A program made the position numbers and the translations under genes. The notes under the pieces are model-generated. The model was not told where the DNA came from. It saw only the letters and a program-made list of their open reading frames with translations, and did not search any database. This document shows positions 44,228-53,585 of a stretch of 64,000 nucleotides of DNA, piece by piece (position 1 is the first letter of the stretch; each line of letters begins with the position of its first letter). The stretch lies in contig NZ_JAHAIF010000001.1 in the NCBI RefSeq assembly GCF_018372875.1, positions 1 to 64,000 of the forward strand, in the 5' to 3' direction. The stretch comes from Clostridium sp. Lineage in GTDB: Bacteria > Bacillota > Clostridia > Clostridiales > Clostridiaceae.

Positions 44228-44957
44228 AAAGATTGTAACACCGTTATATGGTATAGCTATGATTGTTATATTATGGTGGATATTAAGTTTTGTCATAGGT
44301 TCTAATATGGTTCCAACACCCTATGATACTCTTAAAGAGCTTGTTGAATTATTTCAACAGGATTTTTTATTTCATATAATATACAGTTTTTATAGAATAA
44401 TGTCTTCAGTAACAATGTCCCTACTTATAGGAATACCAATAGGAATTCTGTTAGGTGTAAATAAATATATAGATAAAATAGTGTCACCTATTACTTATTT
44501 ACTTTATCCAATACCTAAAATAGCATTTCTTCCTATTTTTATGGTAGTGTTTGGAATAGGAGATAAATCAAAAATTATTCTTATGATTACCATAATAATA
44601 TTTCAAATCATAATTGTAACAAAAGATGGAGTAAAAGAAATAGATAAGGATATATTAATATCAGCAAAGGTAATGCGTTTTAATGGAATAAATATGATTA
44701 CAAAGGTTATTTTACCAGCAATATTACCAAAGGTTTTTTCAGCTTTAAGAGTTAGCATTGGAATAGCTATTTCTGCATTATTCTTTAGTGAAAACTATGC
44801 AACTAGATATGGGCTAGGATATTTTATAATGAATTCTTGGTCTATGGTTGATTACAAGGGAATGTTTGCAGGAGTTTTGGCATTAAGTATTATGTCTTTG
44901 ATAATATTTAAAATTATTGATTATTTAGAGAAGAAAATATGCCTTTGGAATAGCTAG
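44220..44957 (+). CDS. ABC importer permease (SsuC/ThiX type)
   Basis: The 245-residue permease has about six spans. Its cytoplasmic coupling segment, ISAKVMRFNGINMITKVILPAILPKVFSALRVSIGIA, carries the usual EAA-loop pattern near 155-190. It forms the channel with the upstream ATPase and lipoprotein. Confidence 0.92.
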   Translation: MIKKIVTPLYGIAMIVILWWILSFVIGSNMVPTPYDTLKELVELFQQDFLFHIIYSFYRIMSSVTMSLLIGIPIGILLGVNKYIDKIVSPITYLLYPIPKIAFLPIFMVVFGIGDKSKIILMITIIIFQIIIVTKDGVKEIDKDILISAKVMRFNGINMITKVILPAILPKVFSALRVSIGIAISALFFSENYATRYGLGYFIMNSWSMVDYKGMFAGVLALSIMSLIIFKIIDYLEKKICLWNS

Positions 44958-44966
44958 AAATTAACA

Positions 44967-44995
44967 TTGACATAAAAAGTGAGAGAAGTTATCAT
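44967..44995 (+). promoter_or_regulatory. promoter of the EIIC gene
   Basis: TTGACA (44967-44972), a 17-bp spacer and TATCAT (44990-44995) lie 70 bp before the EIIC start. Confidence 0.75.
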
Positions 44996-45065
44996 ATAAA
45001 AGTTAAAAACAGAGTTAAATAATTATTTACTTTTGCACTATTAAACGAACTAGGAGGACGCACTA

Positions 45066-46346
45066 ATGAGACAATTTTCAGAAAAACTAGCAGAAATACT
45101 AGGACCTATAGCAAACAAATTCTCGTCAAATAGATATCTATCTGCTATTAGAGATGGATTTATAACTGTAATGCCACTTGTAATTATAGCTTCATTCTTT
45201 GTTTTAATTAACAATGTAGTTTTAGATTCAACAAATGGATTATTAGGTAACTTAGGAAACTTTGATACTTATAAGGATATCGGGGTAAGTGTTTATAACG
45301 GAACTTTAGGATTTTTATCAATATTTTTAGCATTTGGAGTTGCTTACAAACTTGCTAACCACTATGATATGGATGGAATAGGAACAGGTTTTGTAGGTGT
45401 TGCATCAACTGTAGCGTTAATGCCAGGAGCTATAACAGTAGGTGGAGAAACTGTAGGAGCTTTCTCAAGTACATTTACATCTCCAACAGGATTATTTGTT
45501 GCAATTATAGCTTCAATATTATCAACTGAGATTTTAAGAGTATTACAAAAATCTAATGCTTTAAAGATAAGTATGCCAGAGTCAGTACCACCAACAGTAT
45601 CTAAGAGCTTTAATTTATTAATTCCAGCTACATTTACACTAACTATATTTGGATTAGTTTCATTCTTAACTATAAAGTTTACAGGTATTGATGTATATGA
45701 AATTATAACTAATGTTATTCAAACACCTATTAAGGCAGCATTCCAAGGGCTACCAGGTATAATAATAGTTGTTATGCTTCAAGGTATATTATGGAGTTTT
45801 GGTTTACATGGATCTTTCGTATTAAGTCCAATTACAGAACCTACATTACTTACTGCTATAGATGAAAATATAAAAGCTTTAGAAGCTCACCAGGTTATAC
45901 CAAACATAGTTACAAAGCCGTTTTTAGATGTGTTTGTAAATATGGGTGGAACAGGTACAACTATAGGTTTAGTTATAGCGTTATTAATATTCAGTAAAAA
46001 AGAATCTGATAGAGCAATATCTAAATTAGCTTTTGCTCCATCATGCTTTAACATAAATGAGCCATTAATGTTTGGGTTGCCAGTTGTACTAAATCCTATA
46101 TATACTCTTCCATTAATATTAATTCCAGTAATTTGTTTAGTTATTGCATACTTAGCAACATCAGCAGGAATTATAGCTAAGACAGTAGTTATGGTTCCAT
46201 GGACTACACCACCAGTAATTTCAGCATTCTTAGCTACAGGTGGAGACTGGAAAGCAGCTGTGCTTGCAATATTATTAATTGCATTATCAGTTATCTTATA
46301 TATGCCGTTTGTAATTGCTGCAAATAAGATGAAGGATGAATATTAA
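45066..46346 (+). CDS. celB: PTS lactose/cellobiose-type EIIC
   Basis: The 426-residue membrane protein has the CelB pattern: MRQFSEKLAEILGPIANKFSSN at the start, DGFITVMPLVIIASFF near 37-52 and a C-terminal FNINEPLMFGLPVVLNP near 323-339. Members carry cellobiose, chitobiose or lactose together with separate EIIA and EIIB proteins. No EIIA or EIIB gene is adjacent, so it is an orphan channel that must use partners encoded elsewhere. The ribosome binding site is AGGAGG, 9 nt before ATG. The gene symbol is by family only. Confidence 0.9.
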   Translation: MRQFSEKLAEILGPIANKFSSNRYLSAIRDGFITVMPLVIIASFFVLINNVVLDSTNGLLGNLGNFDTYKDIGVSVYNGTLGFLSIFLAFGVAYKLANHYDMDGIGTGFVGVASTVALMPGAITVGGETVGAFSSTFTSPTGLFVAIIASILSTEILRVLQKSNALKISMPESVPPTVSKSFNLLIPATFTLTIFGLVSFLTIKFTGIDVYEIITNVIQTPIKAAFQGLPGIIIVVMLQGILWSFGLHGSFVLSPITEPTLLTAIDENIKALEAHQVIPNIVTKPFLDVFVNMGGTGTTIGLVIALLIFSKKESDRAISKLAFAPSCFNINEPLMFGLPVVLNPIYTLPLILIPVICLVIAYLATSAGIIAKTVVMVPWTTPPVISAFLATGGDWKAAVLAILLIALSVILYMPFVIAANKMKDEY

Positions 46347-46358
46347 AATATTTATATT

Positions 46359-46396
46359 AGGAACTATATCATAATTTGGTATAGTTCCTTACTTTT
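46359..46396 (+). terminator. terminator after the EIIC gene
   Basis: A 10-bp perfect stem (46359-46368 with 46380-46389) with an 11-nt loop and a TTACTTTT tail lies 12 bp after the stop. Confidence 0.75.
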
Positions 46397-46517
46397 AGTA
46401 TGTTATTAACATTATTTTTAAATTATCCAACTTAAATTTTAAAGTATCATATGAAAACATTTAAATTTTAAGTATTTGTCAAAAAATATCTAAATGTGTA
46501 TAAAGTGAATATTTTTA

Positions 46518-46526
46518 TGCTATAAT
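46518..46526 (+). promoter_or_regulatory. pbuX-xpt promoter (extended -10)
   Basis: TGCTATAAT is an extended -10 about 25 bp before the aptamer; the -35 is weak. Confidence 0.65.
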
Positions 46527-46544
46527 GTTCGCATATAATAAATA

Positions 46545-46690
46545 TGCTCGTATATCATCGGAAATAGGGTCCGAAAGTTTCTACCTGCTAACCGTAAATT
46601 AGCAGACTACGAGGTGAGATTGGTTAAGAAAAATATTTAACTGGAATTTCTGCACCTCAAATTGTTATTAATTTGAGGTGCTTATTATTT
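46545..46690 (+). ncRNA. guanine/hypoxanthine riboswitch
   Basis: The aptamer is 46545-46615. P1 is CTCGTA (46547-46552) with TACGAG (46608-46613). P2 is TCGGA/TCCGA, with TTTCTACC in the junction, and P3 is CTGCTAA/TTAGCAG. The discriminator base is the C in GACTA before the P1 3' strand, so it recognises guanine rather than adenine. The expression platform is the terminator 46652-46681 (12-bp stem). Its GCACCTC arm competes with the GAGGTG at the end of P1. Guanine binding should turn transport and salvage off. Confidence 0.95.
46652..46690 (+). terminator. riboswitch-controlled terminator
   Basis: GCACCTCAAATT pairs with AATTTGAGGTGC across a 6-nt loop, followed by TTATTATTTTT. Confidence 0.9.
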
Positions 46691-46762
46691 TTCATTAATC
46701 TTCCACTAATACGTATAAACGAGCTATTGATAAAAATACATTTAGATGGGAGATAAAACGTA

Positions 46763-48112
46763 ATGGAAAAACACAGACAAGCAGTTGGTAGCGATGAACT
46801 ATTATATGGAATAAATGATAAGCCCAAACTAGCTACTCAAATTTTATTAGGATTTCAAAATATATTTGCAGCTTTTGGAGGAATAATAGCAGTACCACTT
46901 GTAATTTCAAGTGCTTTAGGACTTGATGGGGCAACATCTACAGCTATTTTAAGTGCAACAATATTAGCATCTGGTATAGCAACAATAATACAATCAAAAG
47001 GTATCGGAAGAATAGGAGCGAGAGTTCCATGTATAATGGGGACAGATTTTACATTTGTTTCTCCAGCAATTACAGTAGGGGCAGTGGCAGGTTTACCAGG
47101 AATAATTGGTGCAACTATTTTAGGATCCATTGTAGAAATAGTACTAAGCTTTTTTATTAAACCTTTAATGAAGCTTTTTCCACCATTAGTTACAGGAACA
47201 GTTGTATGCTTAATTGGTTTAACTTTAATACCAGTATCTATGGATTGGGCTGCAGGAGGAGTAGGAGCTGCAGATTATGGTAGTTTAAGAAATGTTGTAA
47301 TAGCAATGATAGTTTTAGTAATAACATTACTTCTAAATAGATATGGAAAAGGAATGGTAAGTACAGCTTCGGTTCTTATTGGTATGGTTGTTGGATATAT
47401 TATTTGTATTCCACTTGGCATGGTTGATTTTTCTTTAGTAAATGAAGCAAAGTGGTTTGCACTTCCTAACATATTTGAATATGGAGTAAACTTTGACTTT
47501 AAAAATGTTATTGCATTTATACCAGCTTATATAGTAACAACTATTGAAACAGTAGGATGTTTAGCAACTATATGTCAAGTATCAAAGATTAAAGCGGATG
47601 ATAAGACAATTGGTAGAGGAGTTTTATCTGATGGTATTGGAAGTGCTATGGCAGGTGTATTAGGTACTTTCCCTAATACAACATTTAGTCAAAATGTAGG
47701 GCTTATACCTCTTACAAGAAATGCTAGCCGCTCAGTGGCAATAATGGCTGGTATACTATTAGTAGGGTTAGGATTCTTCCCTAAATTTGCAGCATTAATT
47801 AATATTATGCCTCAACCTGTATTAGGGGGAGTTGGTATAGTAATGTTTGGTACAATAGCAGCTGCTGGTATAAGAACATTAAGCACAGTTGAAATAAATA
47901 ATAGAAATTTATTAATTATTGCTACATCAATTGGATTAGGATTAGGTGTAACATTCCGTCCTGATTTTATAGCTAATTTACCAGAAGGATTAAGAATGAT
48001 ATTTGCATCAGGAATATCTACTGGAACAATAGTAGCTCTTGTTTTAAATAAGGTGTTAAAAGAGGATAAAAAAGTTATAGAGGAGAATATAGAAAATGGA
48101 AAAGTTGCATAA
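46763..48112 (+). CDS. pbuX: xanthine permease (NCS2 family)
   Basis: The 449-residue NCS2 nucleobase:cation symporter has about 14 spans. Family motifs are [19 protein letters not shown] near 30-48, the QSKGIGR-type loop near 75 and [16 protein letters not shown] near 300-315. It sits behind a guanine riboswitch and before xpt, exactly the B. subtilis xpt-pbuX theme in reversed order, so xanthine (or guanine/hypoxanthine) is the expected substrate. It overlaps xpt by 17 bp. Confidence 0.94.
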   Translation: MEKHRQAVGSDELLYGINDKPKLATQILLGFQNIFAAFGGIIAVPLVISSALGLDGATSTAILSATILASGIATIIQSKGIGRIGARVPCIMGTDFTFVSPAITVGAVAGLPGIIGATILGSIVEIVLSFFIKPLMKLFPPLVTGTVVCLIGLTLIPVSMDWAAGGVGAADYGSLRNVVIAMIVLVITLLLNRYGKGMVSTASVLIGMVVGYIICIPLGMVDFSLVNEAKWFALPNIFEYGVNFDFKNVIAFIPAYIVTTIETVGCLATICQVSKIKADDKTIGRGVLSDGIGSAMAGVLGTFPNTTFSQNVGLIPLTRNASRSVAIMAGILLVGLGFFPKFAALINIMPQPVLGGVGIVMFGTIAAAGIRTLSTVEINNRNLLIIATSIGLGLGVTFRPDFIANLPEGLRMIFASGISTGTIVALVLNKVLKEDKKVIEENIENGKVA

Positions 48113-48665
48113 TAAGATTTTATCAGAAGGTAGAGCTTTAAATGAAAGTGTACTAAAGGTTGATTCATTTTTAAATCATGGAGTTGACGCTAAATTAATG
48201 TACGAAATAGGTACATGCTTTAGAGAATATTTTAATAGCAAAGGAATTACAAAGATATTTACTATTGAAAGCTCTGGAATTGCACCAGCAGTTATGACTG
48301 CATTGCAAATGAATTTACCAATGGTAACTCTAAAAAAACAAACATCTAAAATATTAAATGGAGAAGTTTACCAAACAACAGTACATTCATTTACAAAGGG
48401 TAGTGACTATGAATTAACTCTTTCAAAGAAGTACATAAGTGAAGATGATAATGTTCTTATAATAGATGATTTTTTAGCTAATGGTGAGGCGGCTTTAGGA
48501 GCTATAAGATTAGTAGAGGAAGCTGGAGCTAAAGTTGGGGGAATTGGTATTGTAATAGAGAAATCTTTCCAACCAGGAAGAAAGATGCTTGATGACAAAG
48601 GATATGATGTGTATTCTTTAGCTAGAATTAAGAAATTAGGAAAAGATTTAATAGAATTCCTATAG
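48096..48665 (+). CDS. xpt: xanthine phosphoribosyltransferase
   Basis: The 189-residue enzyme has the PRPP-binding motif [16 protein letters not shown] near 125-140 and [16 protein letters not shown] near 50-66. It converts xanthine plus PRPP to XMP. The length equals B. subtilis Xpt. It is translationally coupled to pbuX and controlled by the guanine riboswitch. Confidence 0.95.
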   Translation: MEKLHNKILSEGRALNESVLKVDSFLNHGVDAKLMYEIGTCFREYFNSKGITKIFTIESSGIAPAVMTALQMNLPMVTLKKQTSKILNGEVYQTTVHSFTKGSDYELTLSKKYISEDDNVLIIDDFLANGEAALGAIRLVEEAGAKVGGIGIVIEKSFQPGRKMLDDKGYDVYSLARIKKLGKDLIEFL

Positions 48666-48690
48666 GGTAAAAAGATAATAAATATAAGTA

Positions 48691-48723
48691 AGAAGCTCTG
48701 CAATTTGCTAGAGTTTCTTTTTT
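48691..48723 (+). terminator. terminator of pbuX-xpt
   Basis: The imperfect stem AGAA-GCTCT-GCAA with TTGC-TAGAGT-TTCT is followed by T6. Confidence 0.75.
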
Positions 48724-48803
48724 GTAATCTTGTTTTACATAATAGAGATTAAGAGATATAATAAAAGTGAAGATTTTGGAAATCTTATAGGGAGGTAATA
48801 TAG

Positions 48804-49175
48804 GTGAATATTAAAGTGTTAAAGGATAGATATGCTATATGCAGATTAGAATCTGAGGATATGGTTCCTTTATGGGTAGACACAAAAAATTTTATTTCTA
48901 TTACAAGAACAGAGGATGAGCTTAGTATTGTATGTATAGATAAGAATATTCCAAATGAGATAAAGAGTGAAAAAGGGTGGCGAGTATTAAAAGTAGAAGG
49001 TCCTTTAGATTTTTCACTAATAGGTATACTATCAAAGATAAGTGGTATATTAGCTAAAGAAAAAATAAGTATATTTGTGGTATCTACATTTGATACAGAT
49101 TATATACTAGTAAAAGAAGAAAGTTTAGAAAATAGTATAAAAGTTTTATCAGATAACAATATAAATATTATTTAA
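48804..49175 (+). CDS. ACT-domain protein
   Basis: The 123-residue protein carries two ACT-like subdomains, the second beginning LDFSLIGILSKISGILAKEKISIFVVSTFDTDYILV (residues 71-106). Such short double-ACT proteins (CASTOR-like, DUF-type ACT_7) bind amino acids and occur as free-standing sensors. The start is GTG 48804, 8 nt after GGGAGG. The target is unknown; it is a single gene with its own terminator. Confidence 0.83.
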   Translation: MNIKVLKDRYAICRLESEDMVPLWVDTKNFISITRTEDELSIVCIDKNIPNEIKSEKGWRVLKVEGPLDFSLIGILSKISGILAKEKISIFVVSTFDTDYILVKEESLENSIKVLSDNNINII

Positions 49176-49181
49176 ATTAAG

Positions 49182-49206
49182 ATCACAGAAATGTGATTTT
49201 TATTTT
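49182..49206 (+). terminator. terminator after the ACT gene
   Basis: ATCACA-GAAA-TGTGAT is followed by a T-rich run. Confidence 0.75.
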
Positions 49207-49308
49207 TGAGGATATGTTTATAGAGAATTAAAATAATAATTATTGTAAATAATTAAATAAATAACTATAATATTACATGAATTGAAATTCAGAAAAAGAG
49301 GGATATGT

Positions 49309-50670
49309 ATGAAAAAAACAAATAATTTAGGAAAAGGTAATATTAGTAAATTACTAATATCTTTAGCTGCTCCAGCTATAGTTGCACAATTAGTTAATGT
49401 TCTATATAACATTGTAGATAGAATATTCATTGGTAGAATGGACAATGGAGAATTAGCTATGGCAGGTGTAGGTGTAGCATTTCCAATACTTATGCTTATT
49501 TCAGCATTTAGTGCTTTAATTGGTATGGGAGGAGCACCACTTTGTGCTATAAAAATGGGAGAAAAAAATAATGAGGAAGCAGAAAAGATTATGAGTAATA
49601 GTTTTGCTATGCTTCTTATCATAGCAGTTGTATTGACTACAGGATTTCTTATATTTAAAGAACCTATTTTATGGGCATTTGGTGCTAGTGAAGCCACTAT
49701 AGGATATGCCTTAGATTATTTATCTATTTATGTTCTTGGAACAATTTTTGTACAAATTGCTTTAGGTATGAACTCATATATTAATACACAAGGATTTGCT
49801 AAAATTGGTATGATGACAGTAGTGATTGGTGCAATAATAAATATAGTTTTAGATCCTATATTTATATTTGTATTAGATATGGGGGTTAAAGGTGCAGCAT
49901 TAGCAACTGTTGCAGGGCAAATGGTATCTGCTTTATGGGTATTAAAGTTCCTGTTTGGAAAGCAAAGTATATTAAAGATAAGAAAAAAGTACATGGTTCC
50001 AGATTTAAAAGTTGTAGGGGCAACTATGGCATTAGGAGTATCTCCATTTATAATGCAATCAACAGAAAGTTTAGTACTTATATCATTAAATACAAGACTA
50101 TCTATGTTCGGTGGAGACCTTGCAGTAGGTGCAATGACAATTATGAGTAGTATAATGCAAATAGTTGTTATGCCACTTCAAGGGTTAGCTCAAGGTGCAC
50201 AACCAATAGTAAGTTACAATTATGGAGCTAAGCAAATGGATAGAGTTAAGAAAACATTTAAGTTAACACTAATTAGTTGTTTGGGCTTTACTGTGATTAT
50301 GTGTTCATTATTAATGATATTCCCTAATATTTTTGTAGCCATATTTAATAATAAGCCAGAACTTGTAGAAATTACTACATGGGCAATAAGAATTTACTTC
50401 TTGGGAATATTTGTATTTGGTGCGCAAATAGCTTGCCAACAAACATTCTTAGCCTTAGGACAAGCAAAGATATCCTTATTTTTAGCACTATTAAGAAAAG
50501 TAGTTTTATTAGTACCTTTAATATATATATTGCCTAACTTCTTCCAGGATAAATTAATGGGAGTACTTGTTGCGGAACCTATAGCGGATATAATAGCAAC
50601 ATTAACTACAGTTACTTGTTTTATGATATTTTATAAAAAGAAATTTAGAGATGTTGATAAAACAGAATAA
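49309..50670 (+). CDS. MATE-family efflux pump
   Basis: The 453-residue transporter has about 12 spans in two bundles. Motifs are SLAAPAIVAQLVNVLYNIVDRIFIG near 16-40 and PLQGLAQGAQPIVSYNYGAKQ near 285-305, both typical of the MepA/DinF-like MATE branch. It exports cationic drugs or metabolites with H+ or Na+. The frame is open from a TTG at 49282, but GAGGGATATGT directly before ATG 49309 sets the start there. Confidence 0.92.
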   Translation: MKKTNNLGKGNISKLLISLAAPAIVAQLVNVLYNIVDRIFIGRMDNGELAMAGVGVAFPILMLISAFSALIGMGGAPLCAIKMGEKNNEEAEKIMSNSFAMLLIIAVVLTTGFLIFKEPILWAFGASEATIGYALDYLSIYVLGTIFVQIALGMNSYINTQGFAKIGMMTVVIGAIINIVLDPIFIFVLDMGVKGAALATVAGQMVSALWVLKFLFGKQSILKIRKKYMVPDLKVVGATMALGVSPFIMQSTESLVLISLNTRLSMFGGDLAVGAMTIMSSIMQIVVMPLQGLAQGAQPIVSYNYGAKQMDRVKKTFKLTLISCLGFTVIMCSLLMIFPNIFVAIFNNKPELVEITTWAIRIYFLGIFVFGAQIACQQTFLALGQAKISLFLALLRKVVLLVPLIYILPNFFQDKLMGVLVAEPIADIIATLTTVTCFMIFYKKKFRDVDKTE

Positions 50671-50695
50671 GAAAGTTATAAAAAGTATTTAATAA

Positions 50696-50730
50696 AAAAG
50701 AGCAGAGAAATATATTTCCTGCTCTTTTTG
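50696..50730 (+). terminator. terminator after the MATE gene
   Basis: AAGAGCAG-a-GAAAT pairs with ATTTC-c-TGCTCTT around a short loop, followed by T5. The remaining 220 bp to the next gene show a plausible promoter (TTGTAT, 17 bp, TGTAAT) but no gene. Confidence 0.85.
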
Positions 50731-50951
50731 CTATCCTTAAAAAAGGGGTGATACGTATAACATAATATCACTAATAAAGTTTAATTGCAATGTTTAAGTA
50801 GGTATGTATAATAAGGTAATAATTAAAGAAAAGAGTAGAATTAACACTAATAAACTCAGATTGTATTCAAGTAAAATTTACACTGTAATTACTTTATGCA
50901 ATAATATGAAAATGTGATTTCTGAGAAAAAATTATTTTAGTGAGGTAAGGT

Positions 50952-52460
50952 ATGAAAATAGGATTTGATCATGTAAAATATTTAGAAGAGCAATCAAAGT
51001 ATATTTTAGAGAGAGTTAATAATTATGATAAGCTTTATTTAGAGTTTGGTGGAAAACTTATGTTTGATAAACATGCTGCAAGAGTTTTACCAGGCTTTGA
51101 TGAAAATGCAAAAATAAAGTTATTACATAAATTAAGAGAAAAAGTTGAAGTTGTAATATGTGTATATGCTGGAGATATTGAAAGAAATAAGATAAGAGGC
51201 GACTTTGGTATAACATATGACATGGATGTTCTTAGACTTATTGATGACTTAAGAGCATATGATTTAGATGTGAATAGTGTTGTTATTACTAGATTTAATG
51301 ACCAACCTGCAACTACAGTATTTATAAACAAACTTGAGAGAAGAGGAATTAAGGTTTATAAACATAGAGCAACTAAAGGATATCCAACAGATGTAGATAC
51401 TATAGTAAGTGATGAAGGATATGGTAAGAATCCATATATTGAAACTACGAAACCAATAGTTGTGGTAACAGCGCCAGGACCAGGAAGTGGAAAACTTGCT
51501 ACATGTTTAAGTCAGCTATATCACGAATTTAAAAGAGGAAATACAGCAGGATACTCTAAATTTGAAACATTCCCAGTATGGAATGTTCCATTAAAACATC
51601 CTTTAAATATAGCATATGAAGCTGCCACAGTTGATTTAAAAGACGTAAATATGATTGATTCATTCCACATGGATGCATATGGTGAAGTAGCTGTTAACTA
51701 TAATAGAGATATAGAAACATTCCCAGTATTAAAGAGAATAATTGAAAAGATAACAGGTAAAGAATCTATTTATAAATCGCCAACAGATATGGGGGTTAAT
51801 AGAGTTGGATTTGGTATTATTGATGATGAAGTAGTTAAAGAAGCTTCAAATCAAGAAATTATAAGTAGATACTTTAAGACTGGCTGTGAATATAAGAAAG
51901 GTTATGTTGATAAGGAAACTTACGATAGAGCTAAACTTATAATGGAAGAAGTTAATCTTAAGGAAACTGATAGAAGGGTTGTTGTTCCTGCAAGAGAAAA
52001 GTCAGCTAAATTGAAGCTTATGGCTGGTGAAAACGAGATTTGCCCAGCAGTAGCGTTAGAATTACACGATGGAACTATAGTAACAGGTAAGAGTTCATCA
52101 TTAATGGATGCAGCAGCTGCTGCAACTATAAATGCTATTAAACATTTAGCTAAGATTGATGATGATATATTCTTAATTTCGCCAGTTATATTAGAACCTA
52201 TTAAAAATTTAAAGGGAAATACTTTGAAGGAAAGAAATGTTGCGTTAAGTTGCCAAGAGGTACTTATGGCGTTAAGTATATCAGCAGCAACAAATCCTAC
52301 AGCACAAGTTGCAATGAGTAAGTTAGGTGAATTAAGAGGTTGTCAAGCTCATTCTACAACAATACTTTCAAGAAGTGATGATCAAACATTTGGTAAGTTA
52401 GGCATAGATGTTACATGTGATGCTGAATATCCAAGTGCAAATCTATTTGATAATAATTAA
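50952..52460 (+). CDS. DUF1846 family protein
   Basis: The 502-residue cytoplasmic protein belongs to DUF1846. Recognisable segments are [17 protein letters not shown] at the start, [20 protein letters not shown] near 36-55, [10 protein letters not shown] near 115 and [21 protein letters not shown] near 175-195, the last resembling a nucleotide-binding loop. Crystal structures of streptococcal homologues exist, but no reaction has been established to my knowledge. It is a single gene with terminators on both sides. Confidence 0.9.
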   Translation: MKIGFDHVKYLEEQSKYILERVNNYDKLYLEFGGKLMFDKHAARVLPGFDENAKIKLLHKLREKVEVVICVYAGDIERNKIRGDFGITYDMDVLRLIDDLRAYDLDVNSVVITRFNDQPATTVFINKLERRGIKVYKHRATKGYPTDVDTIVSDEGYGKNPYIETTKPIVVVTAPGPGSGKLATCLSQLYHEFKRGNTAGYSKFETFPVWNVPLKHPLNIAYEAATVDLKDVNMIDSFHMDAYGEVAVNYNRDIETFPVLKRIIEKITGKESIYKSPTDMGVNRVGFGIIDDEVVKEASNQEIISRYFKTGCEYKKGYVDKETYDRAKLIMEEVNLKETDRRVVVPAREKSAKLKLMAGENEICPAVALELHDGTIVTGKSSSLMDAAAAATINAIKHLAKIDDDIFLISPVILEPIKNLKGNTLKERNVALSCQEVLMALSISAATNPTAQVAMSKLGELRGCQAHSTTILSRSDDQTFGKLGIDVTCDAEYPSANLFDNN

Positions 52461-52482
52461 GAAGCTGCCAATGGCGGCTTCT
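52459..52482 (+). terminator. terminator after the DUF1846 gene
   Basis: AAGAAGCTGCC-aat-GGCGGCTTCT directly follows the stop codon. Its T tract is weak. Confidence 0.65.
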
Positions 52483-52488
52483 ATTATT

Positions 52489-52545
52489 AAAAATATATAA
52501 ATATAAGTTCTTATATTTATATATTTTTATATTTATATATTTTTG
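52489..52545. repeat. AT-only inverted repeat
   Basis: A perfect 19-bp inverted repeat (52489-52507 with 52510-52528) is built only of A/T and one G/C pair, and its right half is then partly duplicated (52527-52545). It can form a cruciform or strong RNA hairpin. It does not look like a replication origin: no DnaA boxes are seen. Confidence 0.6.
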
Positions 52546-52558
52546 GTATTAAATATTA

Positions 52559-52588
52559 TGAATAGAAGAGGGCCTGTATTACAAATAA
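52559..52588 (+). promoter_or_regulatory. possible sigma-G/F-like promoter
   Basis: TGAATA (52559-52564), a 17-bp spacer and CAAATAA (52582-52588) lie 47 bp before the small gene. The -35 equals the sporulation sigma-G consensus; the -10 matches CATACTA in four of seven positions. Confidence 0.35.
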
Positions 52589-52634
52589 TATCATTGAGTA
52601 AAGTTGTTTAAGAATAATAGAGGAGAGTGATATT

Positions 52635-52784
52635 ATGGCTAAGGCAGGTATGAGAAGACCAGACGTTAATGAGCCTCATGGAACAGAAAGCAATCATAAA
52701 CAAAGATATGGAAAAGGAGATCCTGTTGTTCCGGAGATACAAGGAAAAGCTAAGACAGGAAATAAAAAAGCAGGACCTATTTAA
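52635..52784 (+). CDS. 49-residue basic hydrophilic protein
   Basis: A clear GAGGAG site 8 nt before the ATG starts a 49-codon gene. The product begins MAKAGMRRPDVNEPHGTESN and ends KTGNKKAGPI. It is rich in Lys, Arg, Gly, Pro and Asn, has no hydrophobic core, and looks intrinsically disordered. I believe similar short proteins are conserved among clostridia, without known function. A possible forespore promoter suggests a small spore protein (weak inference). A perfect terminator follows. Confidence 0.72.
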   Translation: MAKAGMRRPDVNEPHGTESNHKQRYGKGDPVVPEIQGKAKTGNKKAGPI

Positions 52785-52791
52785 GAATTTA

Positions 52792-52818
52792 AAATACCAG
52801 GTTATAAACCTGGTATTT
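52792..52818. terminator. bidirectional terminator
   Basis: A perfect 12-bp stem (52792-52803 with 52807-52818) with a 3-nt loop lies between convergent genes. It contains the stop codon of the minus-strand gene. Confidence 0.85.
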
Positions 52819-53455
52819 GAATTTTATAAGTATTTTTTCTATCTTCTAATTTAAATTCATAAGTTATAAGTAAATCCTTGATGTTAGTAGCTGGAAATGA
52901 AATTATATCAGATGTATAAGGACCATTAGTATAATTTTCTTTAGTGAAGTAAGAAAAAAATAATTCATCTGTTCCAGGTGCGATTGAAAATGCGGAATTA
53001 CATTCTGCTATTATCTTTAAGTTAGAATTATTTATTATTTTTCTTTTAATATTAGAGGTATCTACAGCTTTAGAATTATTCAATGAAATTTGATATTTAT
53101 CAAATTTTATAGGATTATGAATCCAAAGGTAGGAGAAAAATATATTATATTTTTCCTGGCTCACCATTTCTTTAGATATTACTAAAACTATGTCTCTATC
53201 TTCTTGTGAAGCTTCGACTATATTTTTATTTTTAATTTTATAATTATAGTAGTTTGTTTCTATATTTTTACTACTAGTATTTTTAGAGATATAATTAAGA
53301 TAGTTCCTGTTCCAGTCCTGGAAGGAAATATTATAAAATGGTTTAGCTTTATAAAACATAAATACTAAAATAAAAATAATAGGAATTAATAAAATAAAAT
53401 ATTTTCTTTTATTCTTAGGTTCAATAATAATTGATTTATTATAATCTTTTTTCAT
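52802..53455 (-). CDS. membrane-anchored protein of unknown function
   Basis: The 217-residue product has a basic cytoplasmic head (about 1-20), one membrane span (about 21-40; YFILLIPIIFILVFMFY), and a soluble extracytoplasmic domain rich in Asn, Lys, Tyr and Ser. No family is recognised. The domain ends with a beta-rich part that could be immunoglobulin-like. I place the start at ATG 53455, 6 nt after GGAG; the frame extends 4 codons further to a TTG. It is a single gene. Confidence 0.65.
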   Translation of the reverse strand: MKKDYNKSIIIEPKNKRKYFILLIPIIFILVFMFYKAKPFYNISFQDWNRNYLNYISKNTSSKNIETNYYNYKIKNKNIVEASQEDRDIVLVISKEMVSQEKYNIFFSYLWIHNPIKFDKYQISLNNSKAVDTSNIKRKIINNSNLKIIAECNSAFSIAPGTDELFFSYFTKENYTNGPYTSDIISFPATNIKDLLITYEFKLEDRKNTYKIQIPGL

Positions 53456-53585
53456 ATAGTTCTCCAAAATAAAATATATTAATTAGATTTTAACAGAAAA
53501 ACTATAAGATAAAAAGTTTTATGTATTTTGAGTGTCAAACAAAAAATGATATAATGGTATTATATTACTTTTTGGGAGGTTACAT

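Noticed and set aside
50820..50925. 30-codon frame before the DUF1846 gene
   Set aside because: The ribosome binding site is poor, the composition is not protein-like, and it runs through the likely promoter.
52489..52545. AT-rich inverted repeat as replication origin or attachment site
   Set aside because: No DnaA boxes, integrase gene or direct-repeat pair is nearby.
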